Source: Pseudomonadota bacterium (GTDB taxonomy: Bacteria; Pseudomonadota; Gammaproteobacteria; Xanthomonadales; Xanthomonadaceae). Taken from it: 64,000 nt of DNA. Below, piece after piece: positions 10,885 to 21,366 of the stretch (positions within the stretch are counted from its first letter, which is position 1; the number at the start of each line of letters is the position of its first letter). The stretch is from positions 94,043 through 158,042 of the forward strand of contig JAFEEL010000013.1 of the NCBI GenBank assembly GCA_018241125.1, read 5' to 3'. The notes below the pieces were generated by a model that had not been told where the DNA came from, did not search any database, and was given only the letters and a program-made list of their open reading frames with translations. A program made the position numbers and the translations under genes.

Positions 10885-12039
10885 ATGCAGTTCGAAGACG
10901 AATCCGCGTTTGTCCGCCAATTGGCCCGCACGCCGTTGCCGCCAGCCATCCTGATCGCCGGTGTGGACGATCTGCGGGTGATCGAGGCGGCCGACGCGGT
11001 GCGCGCCAAGGCGCGTGCCGATGGTTGCGAACGCACCATCTACGATGTCGATGGCCGCTTCGACTGGGACGTGCTGGTGGGCGATTTTTCCGCGCTGAGC
11101 CTGTTCGCCAGCGCGCGCCTGCTCGATGTGCGCGTGCCCGATGGCAAGGTCGGCAAGGAGGGCAGCGAGGTCATCGCGGGCTTCTGCAAGGATCCGCCGC
11201 CGGGTACCACCTTGCTCGTCACCTGCATGGAGTGGAGCAAGCGCCACGCCGAATCGGCGTGGGTCAAGGCCATCGGCAAGGCCGGGCAGGTGCTGGCGAT
11301 GTGGGCGCTGCCGCGCCACAAGCTGCCCGACTGGCTGCTGCGGCGGATGAGCGCGCGCGGCATCGACGCCAGCCACGAGGCCGCCGAGCTGCTGGCCGCT
11401 CGCGTTGAAGGCAACTTGCTGGCGGCCGCGCAGGAGGTGGACAAATTATGTTTGCTGCTTGCGCAAGAGCGGGCTTCCAGCCGCGCCTTGCGCGAACACG
11501 GCGACGGCGAAGCCGCCGCACGTGTTCCCGGCGAACGCGAGCGTTCGCCGGCCGGGACATTCATGTCCCGGAGCCCGAGTTCGGGTTCGCGAGTGCGCAT
11601 CGACGCACCGGAAATGCAACGATTGGTCGCCGATTCGGCGCGTTTCGACGTGTTCAAGCTGGCCGATGCCTGCGTTGCCGGCGAGCCGGTGCGGGCGCTG
11701 CGGATCGTGCGCACGCTGCGCGCCGAGGGCGAGGCGGTGCCGGCGGTGCTGGGCGGATTGATTCCGAGCTTGCTGCAACTGGCCGGCTTGGCGGCGCAAG
11801 CCGCGCGCGGCGACGATTTGCGTGCGGCGATGAATGCGCAGCGCATCTGGGATGCGCGGCAGGCACAGTTTCGGCGTGCGCTCGAACGCCACGACGCCGC
11901 GCGTTGGGAAGCGTTCGCGATCGAGGCCGGGCGCATCGATCGCATGTCCAAGGGCCGCGCGGACGGCGATCCGTGGGTCGCGATGGAACGTCTGCTGGCC
12001 GCGGTGGCCAGCGCGCGTGGCCGAGCGCTGGTGGCGTGA
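10885..12039 (+). CDS. holA: DNA polymerase III subunit delta, with an in-frame repeat insertion
   Basis: Clamp-loader delta subunit, which opens the beta sliding clamp. Recognised by position between lptE and nadD and by its typical N-terminus (MQFEDESAFVRQLAR; LPPAILIAGVDDLRVIEAAD), the central region and a C-terminal helical domain (SARFDVFKLADACVAGEPVR; IDRMSKGRADGDPWVAMERL). The family is near 340 residues; this one has 384. The surplus is about 46 residues (roughly 192-237; ASSRALREHGDG to SPSSGSRV) coded by a palindrome-rich segment, described separately. The segment lies between the lid region and the collar domain, at what is probably a surface loop, and the frame is kept on both sides, so the gene is likely functional. 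Confidence 0.93.
   Translation: MQFEDESAFVRQLARTPLPPAILIAGVDDLRVIEAADAVRAKARADGCERTIYDVDGRFDWDVLVGDFSALSLFASARLLDVRVPDGKVGKEGSEVIAGFCKDPPPGTTLLVTCMEWSKRHAESAWVKAIGKAGQVLAMWALPRHKLPDWLLRRMSARGIDASHEAAELLAARVEGNLLAAAQEVDKLCLLLAQERASSRALREHGDGEAAARVPGERERSPAGTFMSRSPSSGSRVRIDAPEMQRLVADSARFDVFKLADACVAGEPVRALRIVRTLRAEGEAVPAVLGGLIPSLLQLAGLAAQAARGDDLRAAMNAQRIWDARQAQFRRALERHDAARWEAFAIEAGRIDRMSKGRADGDPWVAMERLLAAVASARGRALVA
11458..11597 (+). repeat. palindromic repeat inserted in frame within holA
   Basis: About 140 bp of near-continuous hairpins inside holA. An inverted pair GCGCAAG (11461-11467) / CTTGCGC (11487-11493) is followed by a perfect 10-bp stem 11529-11538/11541-11550 with a 2-nt loop, a perfect 9-bp stem 11552-11560/11563-11571 (CCGGGACAT TC ATGTCCCGG), and a 5-bp stem 11574-11578/11581-11585. 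The encoded segment is low-complexity, Arg/Ser-rich and foreign to the DNA polymerase delta family. Its length is compatible with an intact frame. It resembles in principle the Rickettsia palindromic elements, which sit in frame in genes. The exact borders are estimated from where family-like protein sequence resumes. Confidence 0.75.
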
Positions 12040-12070
12040 TCGCATGCGATCGGATGGCGATGGCTGGTCG

Positions 12071-12724
12071 GTGAAGCTCACGATTCTCTACGGCGGCACC
12101 TTCGACCCGGTACACGCCGGCCACCTGGCGGTCGCCGACGCGGCCGCGACGTGCTTCGATGTGGACGTGGCATTGCTGCCGGCCGCCGATCCACCGCATC
12201 GGCCGCCACCCGGGGCCGATGCCAGCCAACGTGCGACGATGCTTGATCTGGCGGTGGTTGGACATCCGCGCCTGCGCGTGGATCGCCGCGAGCTGCATCG
12301 CACCGGGCCGTCGTACACGGTGGACACCCTCGCACAGGCACGCAGCCAACTGGGTGTCCAGGCGCCGCTGGCATGGCTGCTCGGTGCCGATGCCTTCGCG
12401 GGCCTGCCGCGCTGGCATCGCTGGCGGGAATTGTTCGATCTGGCGCACCTGATCGTGGCCTCGCGCCCCGGTCATGGGCTGGAAGCACTCGATCCGGAAC
12501 TGCGCACGGCGACCGAGCATCGCTGGACGACCGACCCGGCTGCACTGCACCGCTCGCCTTGCGCGAGGTTGTTTCGACTCGACTTGCCCTTGCGACCCGA
12601 AGCGGCCAGCGACTTGCGCGCCCGCATTGCCGCTGGCGATCGGTGGCAGGACGAAACCCCGCCCGCGGTGGCCGCCTACATCGGCGCGCAGCGTTTGTAT
12701 CAGCGCCACCGCTTGCCGTCCTGA
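12071..12724 (+). CDS. nadD: nicotinate-nucleotide adenylyltransferase
   Basis: About 217 residues; converts nicotinate mononucleotide to deamido-NAD in NAD synthesis, cytoplasmic. Motifs: YGGTFDPVHAGHLAVAD (nucleotidyltransferase (T/H)xGH), LGADAFAGLPRWHRW, and the C-terminal region normally carrying ISxTxxR, here replaced by LDLPLRPEAASDLRARIAAG, where the signature is weak. The GTG at 12071 puts the start 8 residues before GGTFDP as in relatives; an in-frame ATG at 12044 is the alternative. It starts 32 nt after holA and is followed by rsfS, the usual order. Confidence 0.92.
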   Translation: MKLTILYGGTFDPVHAGHLAVADAAATCFDVDVALLPAADPPHRPPPGADASQRATMLDLAVVGHPRLRVDRRELHRTGPSYTVDTLAQARSQLGVQAPLAWLLGADAFAGLPRWHRWRELFDLAHLIVASRPGHGLEALDPELRTATEHRWTTDPAALHRSPCARLFRLDLPLRPEAASDLRARIAAGDRWQDETPPAVAAYIGAQRLYQRHRLPS

Positions 12725-12791
12725 AGCGCCGGCGTGTCGGGCTGCCCAAGGGGTCATTGCAGGATCGTTCCCGCGCCCGCACGCTTGTGCC

Positions 12792-12797
12792 TATACT
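12792..12797 (+). promoter_or_regulatory. possible -10 element upstream of rsfS
   Basis: TATACT lies 38 nt before the proposed TTG start of rsfS, in the nadD-rsfS gap. A weak TTCCCG sits 17 nt upstream as a -35. This would give rsfS its own transcript besides readthrough from leuS. Confidence 0.35.
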
Positions 12798-12834
12798 CCG
12801 CCAAAGCCCTTTCGCCACCCGAGGATTCGTCCAC

Positions 12835-13224
12835 TTGAGCTCCCAGGCCGTCGTCATCAAGACCCGCATGCCCGAACCGCCACCGTCGCCGGAGGCCCTG
12901 CTCGGGCAGGTTCGCGCCGCTCTGGAGGAGATCAAGGCCAAGGACGCCGTGGAAATCGACGTGCGCGGCAAGACCGGCATCGCCGACTTCATGGTGGTGG
13001 TCTCCGGTACCTCCACCCGCCACGTCAAATCCATCGCCGACGAAGTGGTGCGCTTCGCCAAGAAAGTCGGGGTGATGCCGTTGGGCGTGGAGGGCGAACG
13101 CGAAGCCGAATGGGTGCTGGTGGATCTGGCCGACGTGATCGTCCACGTCATGCTGCCACGGGTGCGCGAGTTCTACGCCATCGAGCGGCTGTGGACGATC
13201 GGCGATCAGCCGCCGGAGGAGTGA
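12835..13224 (+). CDS. rsfS: ribosomal silencing factor RsfS
   Basis: About 129 residues of the RsfS/Iojap family, which binds ribosomal protein L14 and blocks subunit joining in starved cells. Family motifs: EIKAKDAVEIDVRGKTGIADFMVVVSG shortened here to its key parts (DVRGKT, FMVVVSGTSTRHVKSIAD), GVEGEREAEWVLVDL, and DVIVHVMLPRVREFYAIERLW. The TTG at 12835 is favoured because GAGG lies 10 nt upstream; an ATG 11 codons downstream (12868) is the alternative. It closes the leuS-rsfS run; the usual next gene rlmH is not found, and a repeat-filled spacer follows. Confidence 0.93.
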   Translation: MSSQAVVIKTRMPEPPPSPEALLGQVRAALEEIKAKDAVEIDVRGKTGIADFMVVVSGTSTRHVKSIADEVVRFAKKVGVMPLGVEGEREAEWVLVDLADVIVHVMLPRVREFYAIERLWTIGDQPPEE

Positions 13225-13228
13225 GGCA

Positions 13229-13385
13229 GAGGACTGGGAGCCGGGAGCCGGGAGCCGGAGCAGGGAGCCGGAGCAGGGAGCAGGGAGCCGGAGCAGGGAA
13301 CCGGGAGCCGGAGCAGGGAGCCGGAGCAGGGAGCCGGGAGCCGGAAGCAGGGAGCCGGAGCAGGGAGCCGGAACAGGGAGCGTTG
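13229..13385. repeat. purine-rich short-period tandem repeat (GGGAGCCGGAGCA-type)
   Basis: About 155 bp made almost entirely of GGGAGCCGG and AGCAGGGAGCCGG units in irregular alternation, starting 5 nt after the rsfS stop. The frame-wise translations are compositionally biased, so no gene is called. The region 13225-13598 otherwise holds only a second repeat fragment and the candidate tRNA-Pro promoter. Confidence 0.85.
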
Positions 13386-13394
13386 CTTCGCGCT

Positions 13395-13420
13395 GTCATC
13401 CTGAGCGCAGCGAAGGATCT
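13395..13420 (+). repeat. dispersed TCATCCTGAGCG...GAAGGATCT repeat fragment
   Basis: The 26-bp stretch begins GTCATCCTGAGCGC and ends GCGAAGGATCT. It resembles a short repeat I recall from intergenic regions of many unrelated bacteria. Recognition is from memory, and only one copy is in this window. Confidence 0.5.
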
Positions 13421-13476
13421 GCTGTTCGGACGGCGCCGCAATGGCCATCGTGCCTGCACGCCCCTTTCATCATTCG

Positions 13477-13506
13477 TTGCGATCAGCGGTGCATTGCGTG
13501 TTAAAC
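13477..13506 (+). promoter_or_regulatory. candidate promoter for tRNA-Pro
   Basis: TTGCGA (13477-13482) and TTAAAC (13501-13506) are separated by 18 nt, about 93 nt before the tRNA-Pro gene. The sequence downstream is GC-rich with no open frame of note. Confidence 0.5.
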
Positions 13507-13598
13507 TGCGCGGCTCGCACGGCACGGGTCGCACGGTGCCGGGCCGCGCGGAAAACTGCCGCGCGAGCGCAAGGCAACGCGGACGCGGCAACTGAATG

Positions 13599-13675
13599 CG
13601 GGGTATAGCGCAGTCTGGTAGCGCGCCTGCTTTGGGAGCAGGATGTCGGGGGTTCGAATCCCTCTACCCCGACCA
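13599..13675 (+). tRNA. tRNA-Pro (anticodon TGG)
   Basis: A 77-nt cloverleaf with acceptor CGGGGTA/TACCCCG, TTTGGGA anticodon loop, GGTTCGAATCC T-arm and an encoded CCA end. First of five tRNA genes in a cluster. Confidence 0.97.
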
Positions 13676-13750
13676 CCTTCTGCGCACGTCCGCAGTGGTG
13701 GGTTCGGCGTGCGTGCGTGGATGGGTGCGTGGTCGGTATCATCGGCGTAC

Positions 13751-13826
13751 GCGCCCGTAGCTCAATGGATAGAGCACCGGCCTTCTAAGCCGGTGGTTGC
13801 AGGTTCGATCCCTGCCGGGCGCGCCA
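13751..13826 (+). tRNA. tRNA-Arg (anticodon TCT)
   Basis: A 76-nt cloverleaf: acceptor GCGCCCG/CGGGCGC, anticodon loop CTTCTAA, GGTTCGATCC T-arm, encoded CCA. A TATCAT at 13737-13742 is a possible -10 only 9 nt upstream. Immediately followed by a purine-rich repeat arm. Confidence 0.97.
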
Positions 13827-13827
13827 G

Positions 13828-13869
13828 CCGGAGGACGGAAGACAGAGGACGGAGGACGGAAGACAGAGG
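13828..13869. repeat. purine-rich repeat, left arm of an inverted pair
   Basis: GGAGGACGGAAGACAGAGG-type units. Positions 13844-13869 match the reverse complement of 14063-14088 at 24 of 26 bases, and both differences are compatible with G-U pairing in RNA. It begins 2 nt after tRNA-Arg. Confidence 0.8.
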
Positions 13870-13935
13870 GTGATCAGTAGTCGGTAACCAGTACCAGCCA
13901 GCGATCGCTGGACTCATGGAAGTACAAGAACGGGA

Positions 13936-14020
13936 GCACAAAAACGCGGAAGCACAAAAGCGCGGAGGCACAAAAGCGCGGAAGCACAAAAGCGCGGAAG
14001 CACAAAAGCGCGGAAGCACA
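13936..14020. repeat. 16-bp tandem repeat, about five copies
   Basis: Five head-to-tail near-identical units of GCACAAAAGCGCGGAA, ending at a degenerate sixth. It lies between the two complementary arms in the tRNA-Arg/tRNA-His spacer. There are no unique spacers, so it is not a CRISPR array. Confidence 0.85.
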
Positions 14021-14049
14021 GACGCCAGCGGACAGATGACTGTGGACAG

Positions 14050-14090
14050 ACTACCTTTCTGTCCTCTGTCTTCTGTCCTCTGTCCTCTGA
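14050..14090. repeat. pyrimidine-rich repeat, right arm of an inverted pair
   Basis: CTGTCCTCTGTCTTCTGTCC-type units ending 3 nt before tRNA-His. Positions 14063-14088 are the reverse complement of 13844-13869 with two mismatches. Confidence 0.8.
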
Positions 14091-14093
14091 ACG

Positions 14094-14170
<77 letters not shown>

Positions 14171-14225
14171 GTTACCGGATGCGGCATAATGCCGTGTCCG
14201 CTGCCCGAGGCGGCAGGAAGAGATT

Positions 14226-14301
14226 GGGCCGTTAGCTCAGTTGGTAGAGCAGTTGACTCTTAATCAATAGGTCGTAGGTTCGAATCCTACACGGCCCACC
14301 A
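14226..14301 (+). tRNA. tRNA-Lys (anticodon CTT)
   Basis: A 76-nt cloverleaf: GGGCCGT/ACGGCCC acceptor, CTCTTAA anticodon loop, GGTTCGAATCC T-arm, encoded CCA. A CATAAT in the tRNA-His/tRNA-Lys gap could be a -10. Confidence 0.97.
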
Positions 14302-14337
14302 ACTCTTCCTCGCTCGTGGCAGCCACCCGCGGCAATC

Positions 14338-14422
14338 GCGAAAGTGGCGAAACTGGTAGACGCGCCAGATTTAGGTTCTGGTGGGGCAACCCGTGAGAGT
14401 TCGAGTCTCTCCTTTCGCACCA
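14338..14422 (+). tRNA. tRNA-Leu (anticodon TAG)
   Basis: An 85-nt class II tRNA with long variable arm (TGGGGCAACCCGTG), acceptor GCGAAAG/CTTTCGC, TTTAGGT anticodon loop, encoded CCA. It precedes tig, an arrangement common in gammaproteobacteria. Confidence 0.96.
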
Positions 14423-14494
14423 GCGCGGTCGCCGGCGTGATTTCCTGCCACGAACCCCGTGCGCGCCGCTTGGTACGCACCCACTGGAGTGAAC

Positions 14495-15796
14495 ATGCAA
14501 GTCTCGGTCGAAAACGTCAGCAATCTCGAACGCCGCGTCACCGTCAGCCTCCCGAGCGATCGCTTCAACGCGATCGCCGGCTCGCGCCTGGGTGAGATCG
14601 CGCGCAGCGTGCGCATCAAGGGCTTCCGTCCCGGCAAAGTGCCGGCCAAGATCATCGAGCAGCGCTACGGCCCGCAGGTACGCGACGAGGTGTTCGGTGA
14701 CCTGGTGCGCGAAAGCTTCGACGAGGCCGTGCGCAAGGAAAACCTGCGCCCGGCCGGCGCCCCGCGGATCGAGGTCACGCCGCCGGCGGAAGGGCAGATG
14801 GGCTATGTGGCCACCTTCGAGGTGGTTCCGGAGTTCGGTGCGATCGACGTGACCACCTTGCCGATCGTGCGCGCCACATCCGAAGTGCTGGAAGCGGACG
14901 TGGACAACATGGTCGAGACCTTGCGCACGCAGCGGCGCACCTGGAGCCCGGTCGAGCGCGCCGCGCAGGCCGGCGATCTGGTGATGGTGGAGATGGTCAC
15001 CCAGGCCGAGGGTCTGCGTCGACCGGCCGAGGGCGAAGATCGCACCGCGACCGTCATCGGTTCGGGCATGCTCGACAATGAACTGGAGATGCGCCTGGTC
15101 GGCCAGTCGGCTGGCGCCGACGTCCATGTGGAAACCTCCTACGCGGCCGATTGGGCCGATCCGGCGCTGGCCGGCAAGACCGCCACCATCGACGCGCGCG
15201 TGGTGCGCGTTTCCGAACCGCACATGCCGCAGGTGGATGCCGAGTTCATCCGTGCCTTCGGCGTGCGCAGCGGTCAGGCCGAGGATTTCCGCATCGAAGT
15301 GCGCGCCAACCTCGAGCGTGAGCTCAAGGGCGCGCTGATGGCGCGCCTGCGTGCCGAGGTGCTGGACAAGCTGCTGGCGCAGTTCGCGCACGTCGAATTG
15401 CCGGCGCGCCTGATCGAAAGTGAGGCGCAGGTGCAAGCGCGCATGGCTGAACAAAATGCCCGCGAAGCCGGGCAGACCGATCCGCACTTCCCGATCGAAG
15501 GCTTCCTTCCGGTGGCCCGGCAACGCGTGGCCACGGTGTTGCTGATCAACGAGATTTCACGTCAGCACAACATCCGCCTCGAACCGCAGCGGGTCAACGA
15601 GATGCTGCGCCTGATCGCCTCGACCTACGAGGAGCCCAAGCAGGTGCTGGATCTGTACCGCGACAATCCGCGGATGATGCAGGAGTTGCAGGGGCGGGTG
15701 ATGGAGGAGCAGGTGATCGACTGGATCGCCGAGCAGGCGCACGCCACCGAACACCGCCTGAGTTTTGCCGACGCGATGCAGCAGCGGCGCGGTTGA
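14495..15796 (+). CDS. tig: trigger factor
   Basis: A 433-residue ribosome-bound chaperone and peptidyl-prolyl isomerase at the polypeptide exit. The ATG at 14495 has TGGAGTGA upstream and gives the standard N-terminus [20 protein letters not shown]. The ribosome-binding signature [19 protein letters not shown] is near residue 45. The FKBP-type isomerase domain spans about 150-230 ([34 protein letters not shown]) and the C-terminal helical arms follow to the end. It opens the tig-clpP-clpX-lon-hup-ppiD block of protein-quality genes, all on the same strand. Confidence 0.97.
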   Translation: MQVSVENVSNLERRVTVSLPSDRFNAIAGSRLGEIARSVRIKGFRPGKVPAKIIEQRYGPQVRDEVFGDLVRESFDEAVRKENLRPAGAPRIEVTPPAEGQMGYVATFEVVPEFGAIDVTTLPIVRATSEVLEADVDNMVETLRTQRRTWSPVERAAQAGDLVMVEMVTQAEGLRRPAEGEDRTATVIGSGMLDNELEMRLVGQSAGADVHVETSYAADWADPALAGKTATIDARVVRVSEPHMPQVDAEFIRAFGVRSGQAEDFRIEVRANLERELKGALMARLRAEVLDKLLAQFAHVELPARLIESEAQVQARMAEQNAREAGQTDPHFPIEGFLPVARQRVATVLLINEISRQHNIRLEPQRVNEMLRLIASTYEEPKQVLDLYRDNPRMMQELQGRVMEEQVIDWIAEQAHATEHRLSFADAMQQRRG

Positions 15797-15871
15797 TTTG
15801 CGGCACTTGCACCCCATTTGGGCGTGATGCAACGCAAGTCGCGTCGCAGGGATGCCAATATTGCGGAACGT

Positions 15872-15913
15872 CGCCCCTCACCCCAACCCCTATCCCGGGG
15901 GGGAGAGGGGCTT
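15872..15913 (+). repeat. hairpin repeat upstream of clpP, relative of the ileS insertion
   Basis: CCCCTCACCCCAACCCC followed by TATCCC, then GGGGGGGAGAGGGG. The stem CCCCTATCCC (15887-15896) pairs with GGGAGAGGGG (15901-15910) with one mismatch. The same core recurs at 54633-54670 inside ileS with few changes. It lies about 25 nt before the clpP start and could fold in the clpP leader RNA. Confidence 0.75.
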
Positions 15914-15936
15914 GTAGTTTCCTGTTCCAGCCGGAG

Positions 15937-16566
15937 ATGCTTGTGATCCCGACCCAAAACCTCAACCTCGTGCCGATGGTGGTCGAGCAGACCAGCCGCG
16001 GCGAGCGCGCCTACGACATCTATTCGCGCCTGCTCAAGGAGCGCGTGATTTTCTGCGTCGGCCCGATCGACGACTACATGGCCAACGTGATCGTCGCGCA
16101 GATGCTGTTCCTGGAGGCCGACAATCCCGAGAAGGACATCAGCCTGTACATCAACTCGCCCGGCGGCATCGTCACCGCCGGCATGGCGATCTACGACACC
16201 ATGCAGTTCATCAAGCCCGAGGTGGGCACGATCTGCATCGGCCAGGCCGCCAGCATGGGTTCGTTGCTGCTGGCCGCCGGCGCTCACGGCAAGCGCTACG
16301 CGCTGCCCAACTCGCGGGTGATGATCCACCAGCCGCTGGGTGGCTTCCAGGGCCAGGCCACCGACATCGAGATCCACGCCCGCGAGATCCTCTCGCTGAA
16401 GGCTCGCCTGAATGAGATCCTCGCCCAGCATACCGGGCAGTCGGTGGCCACCATCGCCTCCGACACCGAGCGCGACAACTTCAAGAGCGCCGAGGAAGCC
16501 CGCGCCTACGGGTTGATCGACCAGGTGATCGCCCGCCGCCCCGACGAGTCGGTGCAGGCGTCCTGA
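15937..16566 (+). CDS. clpP: ATP-dependent Clp protease proteolytic subunit
   Basis: A serine protease of about 209 residues forming the two-ring degradation chamber with ClpX. Catalytic Ser in [16 protein letters not shown], His in [19 protein letters not shown], Asp in ASDTERDNF. The body starts [20 protein letters not shown]. Start choice is open: ATG at 15937 has GGAG only directly adjacent, while the GTG two codons later (15943) has the same GGAG at a good 6-nt spacing; the open frame also runs upstream through the repeat to 15793, which is not a plausible start. Followed by clpX after about 104 nt. Confidence 0.96.
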   Translation: MLVIPTQNLNLVPMVVEQTSRGERAYDIYSRLLKERVIFCVGPIDDYMANVIVAQMLFLEADNPEKDISLYINSPGGIVTAGMAIYDTMQFIKPEVGTICIGQAASMGSLLLAAGAHGKRYALPNSRVMIHQPLGGFQGQATDIEIHAREILSLKARLNEILAQHTGQSVATIASDTERDNFKSAEEARAYGLIDQVIARRPDESVQAS

Positions 16567-16670
16567 TCGCGCCGGCCCAGGCCCGCGCCCGGCATCACGT
16601 TTCCCGCGCGCAAGCCTGCGTGCGGGCTGTGTTATTCTGAAAGGGCATTTCCGCCCGGAGCCCGAGATTC

Positions 16671-17957
16671 ATGAGCGACGACCGCAGCGGCCGATCCAGC
16701 GACGGCGGCAAGATCCTTTACTGCTCGTTCTGCGGCAAGAGCCAGCACGAAGTCCGCAAGTTGATCGCCGGCCCGTCGGTATTCATCTGCGACGAATGTG
16801 TCGAGCTGTGCAACGACATCATCCGCGAGGAACTCGAGGAAAAGGCGCAGGCCGCCGGCAGCCACCTGCCCAAGCCGCGTGAGATCCTCGACGTGCTCGA
16901 TCAGTACGTGATCGGCCAGCAACGCGCCAAGAAGACGCTCTCGGTGGCGGTGTACAACCACTACAAGCGCATCGAGAGCCGCGGCAAGGGCGACGACGTC
17001 GAGCTGAGCAAGTCCAACATCCTGCTGGTCGGCCCGACCGGTTCGGGCAAGACGCTGCTGGCCGAGACGCTGGCGCGCCTGCTCAACGTGCCCTTCACGA
17101 TCGCCGATGCCACCACCCTCACCGAAGCCGGTTACGTCGGCGAGGACGTGGAAAACATCATCCAGAAGCTGCTGCAAAAGTGCGAGTACGACGTCGAGAA
17201 GGCGCAGACCGGCATCGTCTACATCGACGAGATCGACAAAATTTCGCGCAAGTCCGAAAACCCGTCCATCACCCGTGATGTGTCCGGCGAGGGCGTGCAG
17301 CAGGCGCTGCTCAAGCTGATCGAGGGCACCATCGCCTCGGTACCGCCGCAGGGCGGGCGCAAGCATCCGCAGCAGGAGTTCCTGCAGGTCGATACGAAGA
17401 ATATCCTTTTCATCTGCGGCGGCGCGTTCGCCGGGCTGGAGAAGATCGTCCAGCAACGCAGCACCGATGCCGGCGGGATCGGTTTCGGCGCCAAGGTGAA
17501 GAGCAAGTCCCGCAAGGCCGAAGTCGGTCGCCTGCTCGCCGACGTGGAACCTGAAGACCTGATCAAGTTCGGCCTGATCCCCGAGTTCGTCGGCCGCCTG
17601 CCGGTGGTGGCTACGCTGGAAGAACTCGACGAAGCCGCGCTGGTGAAGATTCTCACCCAGCCCAGGAACGCGCTGTCCAAGCAGTTCCGCAAGCTGTTTG
17701 ACATGGAAGGCGTGGAACTCGAGCTGCGCCCGGAAGCGTTGGCGGCGGTGGCGCGCAAGGCGCTCAAGCGCAAGACCGGCGCGCGCGGCCTGCGCACCAT
17801 CCTGGAGTCGGTGCTGCTCGACACCATGTTCGACCTGCCGTCGTTGCAGAACGTGAGCAAGGTGGTGGTCGACGAATCGGTGATCGAGAACCAGACCGAG
17901 CCGTTCCTGATCTACTCCAACACCGCCGAACCCAAGCGCGCCGCTTCCTCGGAGTGA
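16671..17957 (+). CDS. clpX: ATP-dependent Clp protease ATP-binding subunit ClpX
   Basis: A 428-residue AAA+ unfoldase that recognises and feeds substrates to ClpP. N-terminal zinc-binding domain [16 protein letters not shown] with the second pair CDECVELC; Walker [17 protein letters not shown]; Walker [18 protein letters not shown]-loop region for ClpP docking [10 protein letters not shown]; sensor 2 [12 protein letters not shown]. Length and order are normal. A TATTCT at 16633-16638 could be a -10 but no -35 at proper spacing is seen. Confidence 0.97.
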   Translation: MSDDRSGRSSDGGKILYCSFCGKSQHEVRKLIAGPSVFICDECVELCNDIIREELEEKAQAAGSHLPKPREILDVLDQYVIGQQRAKKTLSVAVYNHYKRIESRGKGDDVELSKSNILLVGPTGSGKTLLAETLARLLNVPFTIADATTLTEAGYVGEDVENIIQKLLQKCEYDVEKAQTGIVYIDEIDKISRKSENPSITRDVSGEGVQQALLKLIEGTIASVPPQGGRKHPQQEFLQVDTKNILFICGGAFAGLEKIVQQRSTDAGGIGFGAKVKSKSRKAEVGRLLADVEPEDLIKFGLIPEFVGRLPVVATLEELDEAALVKILTQPRNALSKQFRKLFDMEGVELELRPEALAAVARKALKRKTGARGLRTILESVLLDTMFDLPSLQNVSKVVVDESVIENQTEPFLIYSNTAEPKRAASSE

Positions 17958-18038
17958 GCCCGGCGGCCGTTGGTGGCCGTCGCGGCAATGCGCAAGTCGT
18001 TGATTCTTCGTTCGGTCGGCGCTTGCGCGCCGGTCAGG

Positions 18039-18067
18039 CTTGCAAGCGCGCCCGGCAAGCCCCATAA
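18039..18067 (+). promoter_or_regulatory. heat-shock (sigma-32) type promoter of lon
   Basis: CTTGCAA (18039-18045) and CCCCATAA (18060-18067) are separated by 14 nt, close to the sigma-32 consensus CTTGAAA and CCCCATNT. It lies about 37 nt before the lon start, the expected place for a heat-shock promoter. lon is a heat-shock gene in relatives. Confidence 0.6.
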
Positions 18068-18103
18068 CCGCTTCCGTCAGCCCTCGCGCAACCGGAGTCC
18101 GCG

Positions 18104-20542
<2,439 letters not shown>

Positions 20543-20620
20543 ACTCCGCGCGCGCCCACCCAAACCGTGCCGGGAGTTTCGAAATCCGCTGAAAACCGCG
20601 TCGTTGCTGGATTTTCCGTG

Positions 20621-20650
20621 TTGCGCGGCATCGGTTGCGCTGGTATAAAT
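20621..20650 (+). promoter_or_regulatory. promoter of the HU gene
   Basis: TTGCGC (20621-20626), 17-nt spacer, then TATAAA (20644-20649) preceded by TG as an extended -10. It lies about 126 nt before the HU start, leaving a long leader. Confidence 0.7.
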
Positions 20651-20775
20651 CGCTACGACCTCGCCGCCCGCCGATTCGGCCCGCGGTGGGGCCCAGGTCG
20701 ATCGGGCGTGCAGGGGATCATGGCGCGCCCGGATTGAAGCCAATTGCAGGTCCCATTTGCCCCCAGGAGCATTCA

Positions 20776-21048
20776 ATGAACAAGGCTGATTTCATCGCGT
20801 CGGTTGCCGATATCGCGGAGCTGTCCAAGGCCGACGCTGGTCGCGCCGTCGACGCGATGGTGGAGACCATCACCAAGTCCCTGAAGAAGGGCACGAGCGT
20901 GACGCTCGTGGGTTTCGGCACGTTCTCGATCCGCAAGCGCGCCGCGCGCACCGGGCGCAATCCGCGCACCGGCGCCACGATCAAGATCAAGGCTTCGAAG
21001 AACCCCGCGTTCAAGGCTGGCAAGGCTCTGAAGGATGCCGTAAACTAA
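20776..21048 (+). CDS. hupB: DNA-binding protein HU
   Basis: A 90-residue histone-like protein that bends and compacts DNA. It has the HU fold signature [21 protein letters not shown] and the arm region [18 protein letters not shown]; the N-terminus [20 protein letters not shown] is typical. Start fixed by CAGGAG 7 nt upstream. Placement right after lon is the common gammaproteobacterial order for the beta-type gene. It has its own promoter and is followed by tRNA-Val. Confidence 0.97.
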   Translation: MNKADFIASVADIAELSKADAGRAVDAMVETITKSLKKGTSVTLVGFGTFSIRKRAARTGRNPRTGATIKIKASKNPAFKAGKALKDAVN

Positions 21049-21100
21049 GCGGCTCGGTGGGAAGCTAGGCCGTTCGCCCGGCTTCCCGCGGTCGCCTTGC

Positions 21101-21175
21101 GGGTGCTTAGCTCAGCGGTAGAGCGTCGCCCTTACAAGGCGAGGGTCGGGGGTTCGAAACCCTCAGCACCCACCA
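21101..21175 (+). tRNA. tRNA-Val (anticodon TAC)
   Basis: A 75-nt cloverleaf with acceptor GGGTGCT/AGCACCC, CTTACAA anticodon loop, GGTTCGAAACC T-arm, encoded CCA. A GGGAAGC/GCTTCCC inverted pair (21059-21087) lies between HU and this gene. Confidence 0.97.
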
Positions 21176-21279
21176 GTGTCGGTCGGACGCGGTTTCGTCA
21201 ACGCCGCCTGTCTGGACGCCCGGAAGAGTAGTGCGGGCCATCCGGCGACGGGTGGTTGCCGCAAGGAGAGTTTCAGCGC

Positions 21280-21356
21280 GGAGTGGTAGTTCAGTCGGTT
21301 AGAATGCTGGCCTGTCACGCCGGAGGTCGCGGGTTCGAGTCCCGTCCACTCCGCCA
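21280..21356 (+). tRNA. tRNA-Asp (anticodon GTC)
   Basis: A 77-nt cloverleaf: GGAGTGG/CCACTCC acceptor, CTGTCAC anticodon loop, GGTTCGAGTCC T-arm, encoded CCA. Confidence 0.97.
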
Positions 21357-21366
21357 TTTTTCGCCA

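Noticed and set aside
12474-13595. Open frame running through nadD, rsfS and the repeat tract
   Set aside because: Out of frame with both genes; its C-terminal part is translated GGGAGCC repeat.
13936-14020. Possible CRISPR array
   Set aside because: The units are directly adjacent 16-bp copies with no unique spacers and no cas genes.
15793-15936. In-frame extension of clpP upstream through the repeat
   Set aside because: It begins before any plausible ribosome site and encodes repeat-derived sequence; ClpP relatives begin near NLVPMV.
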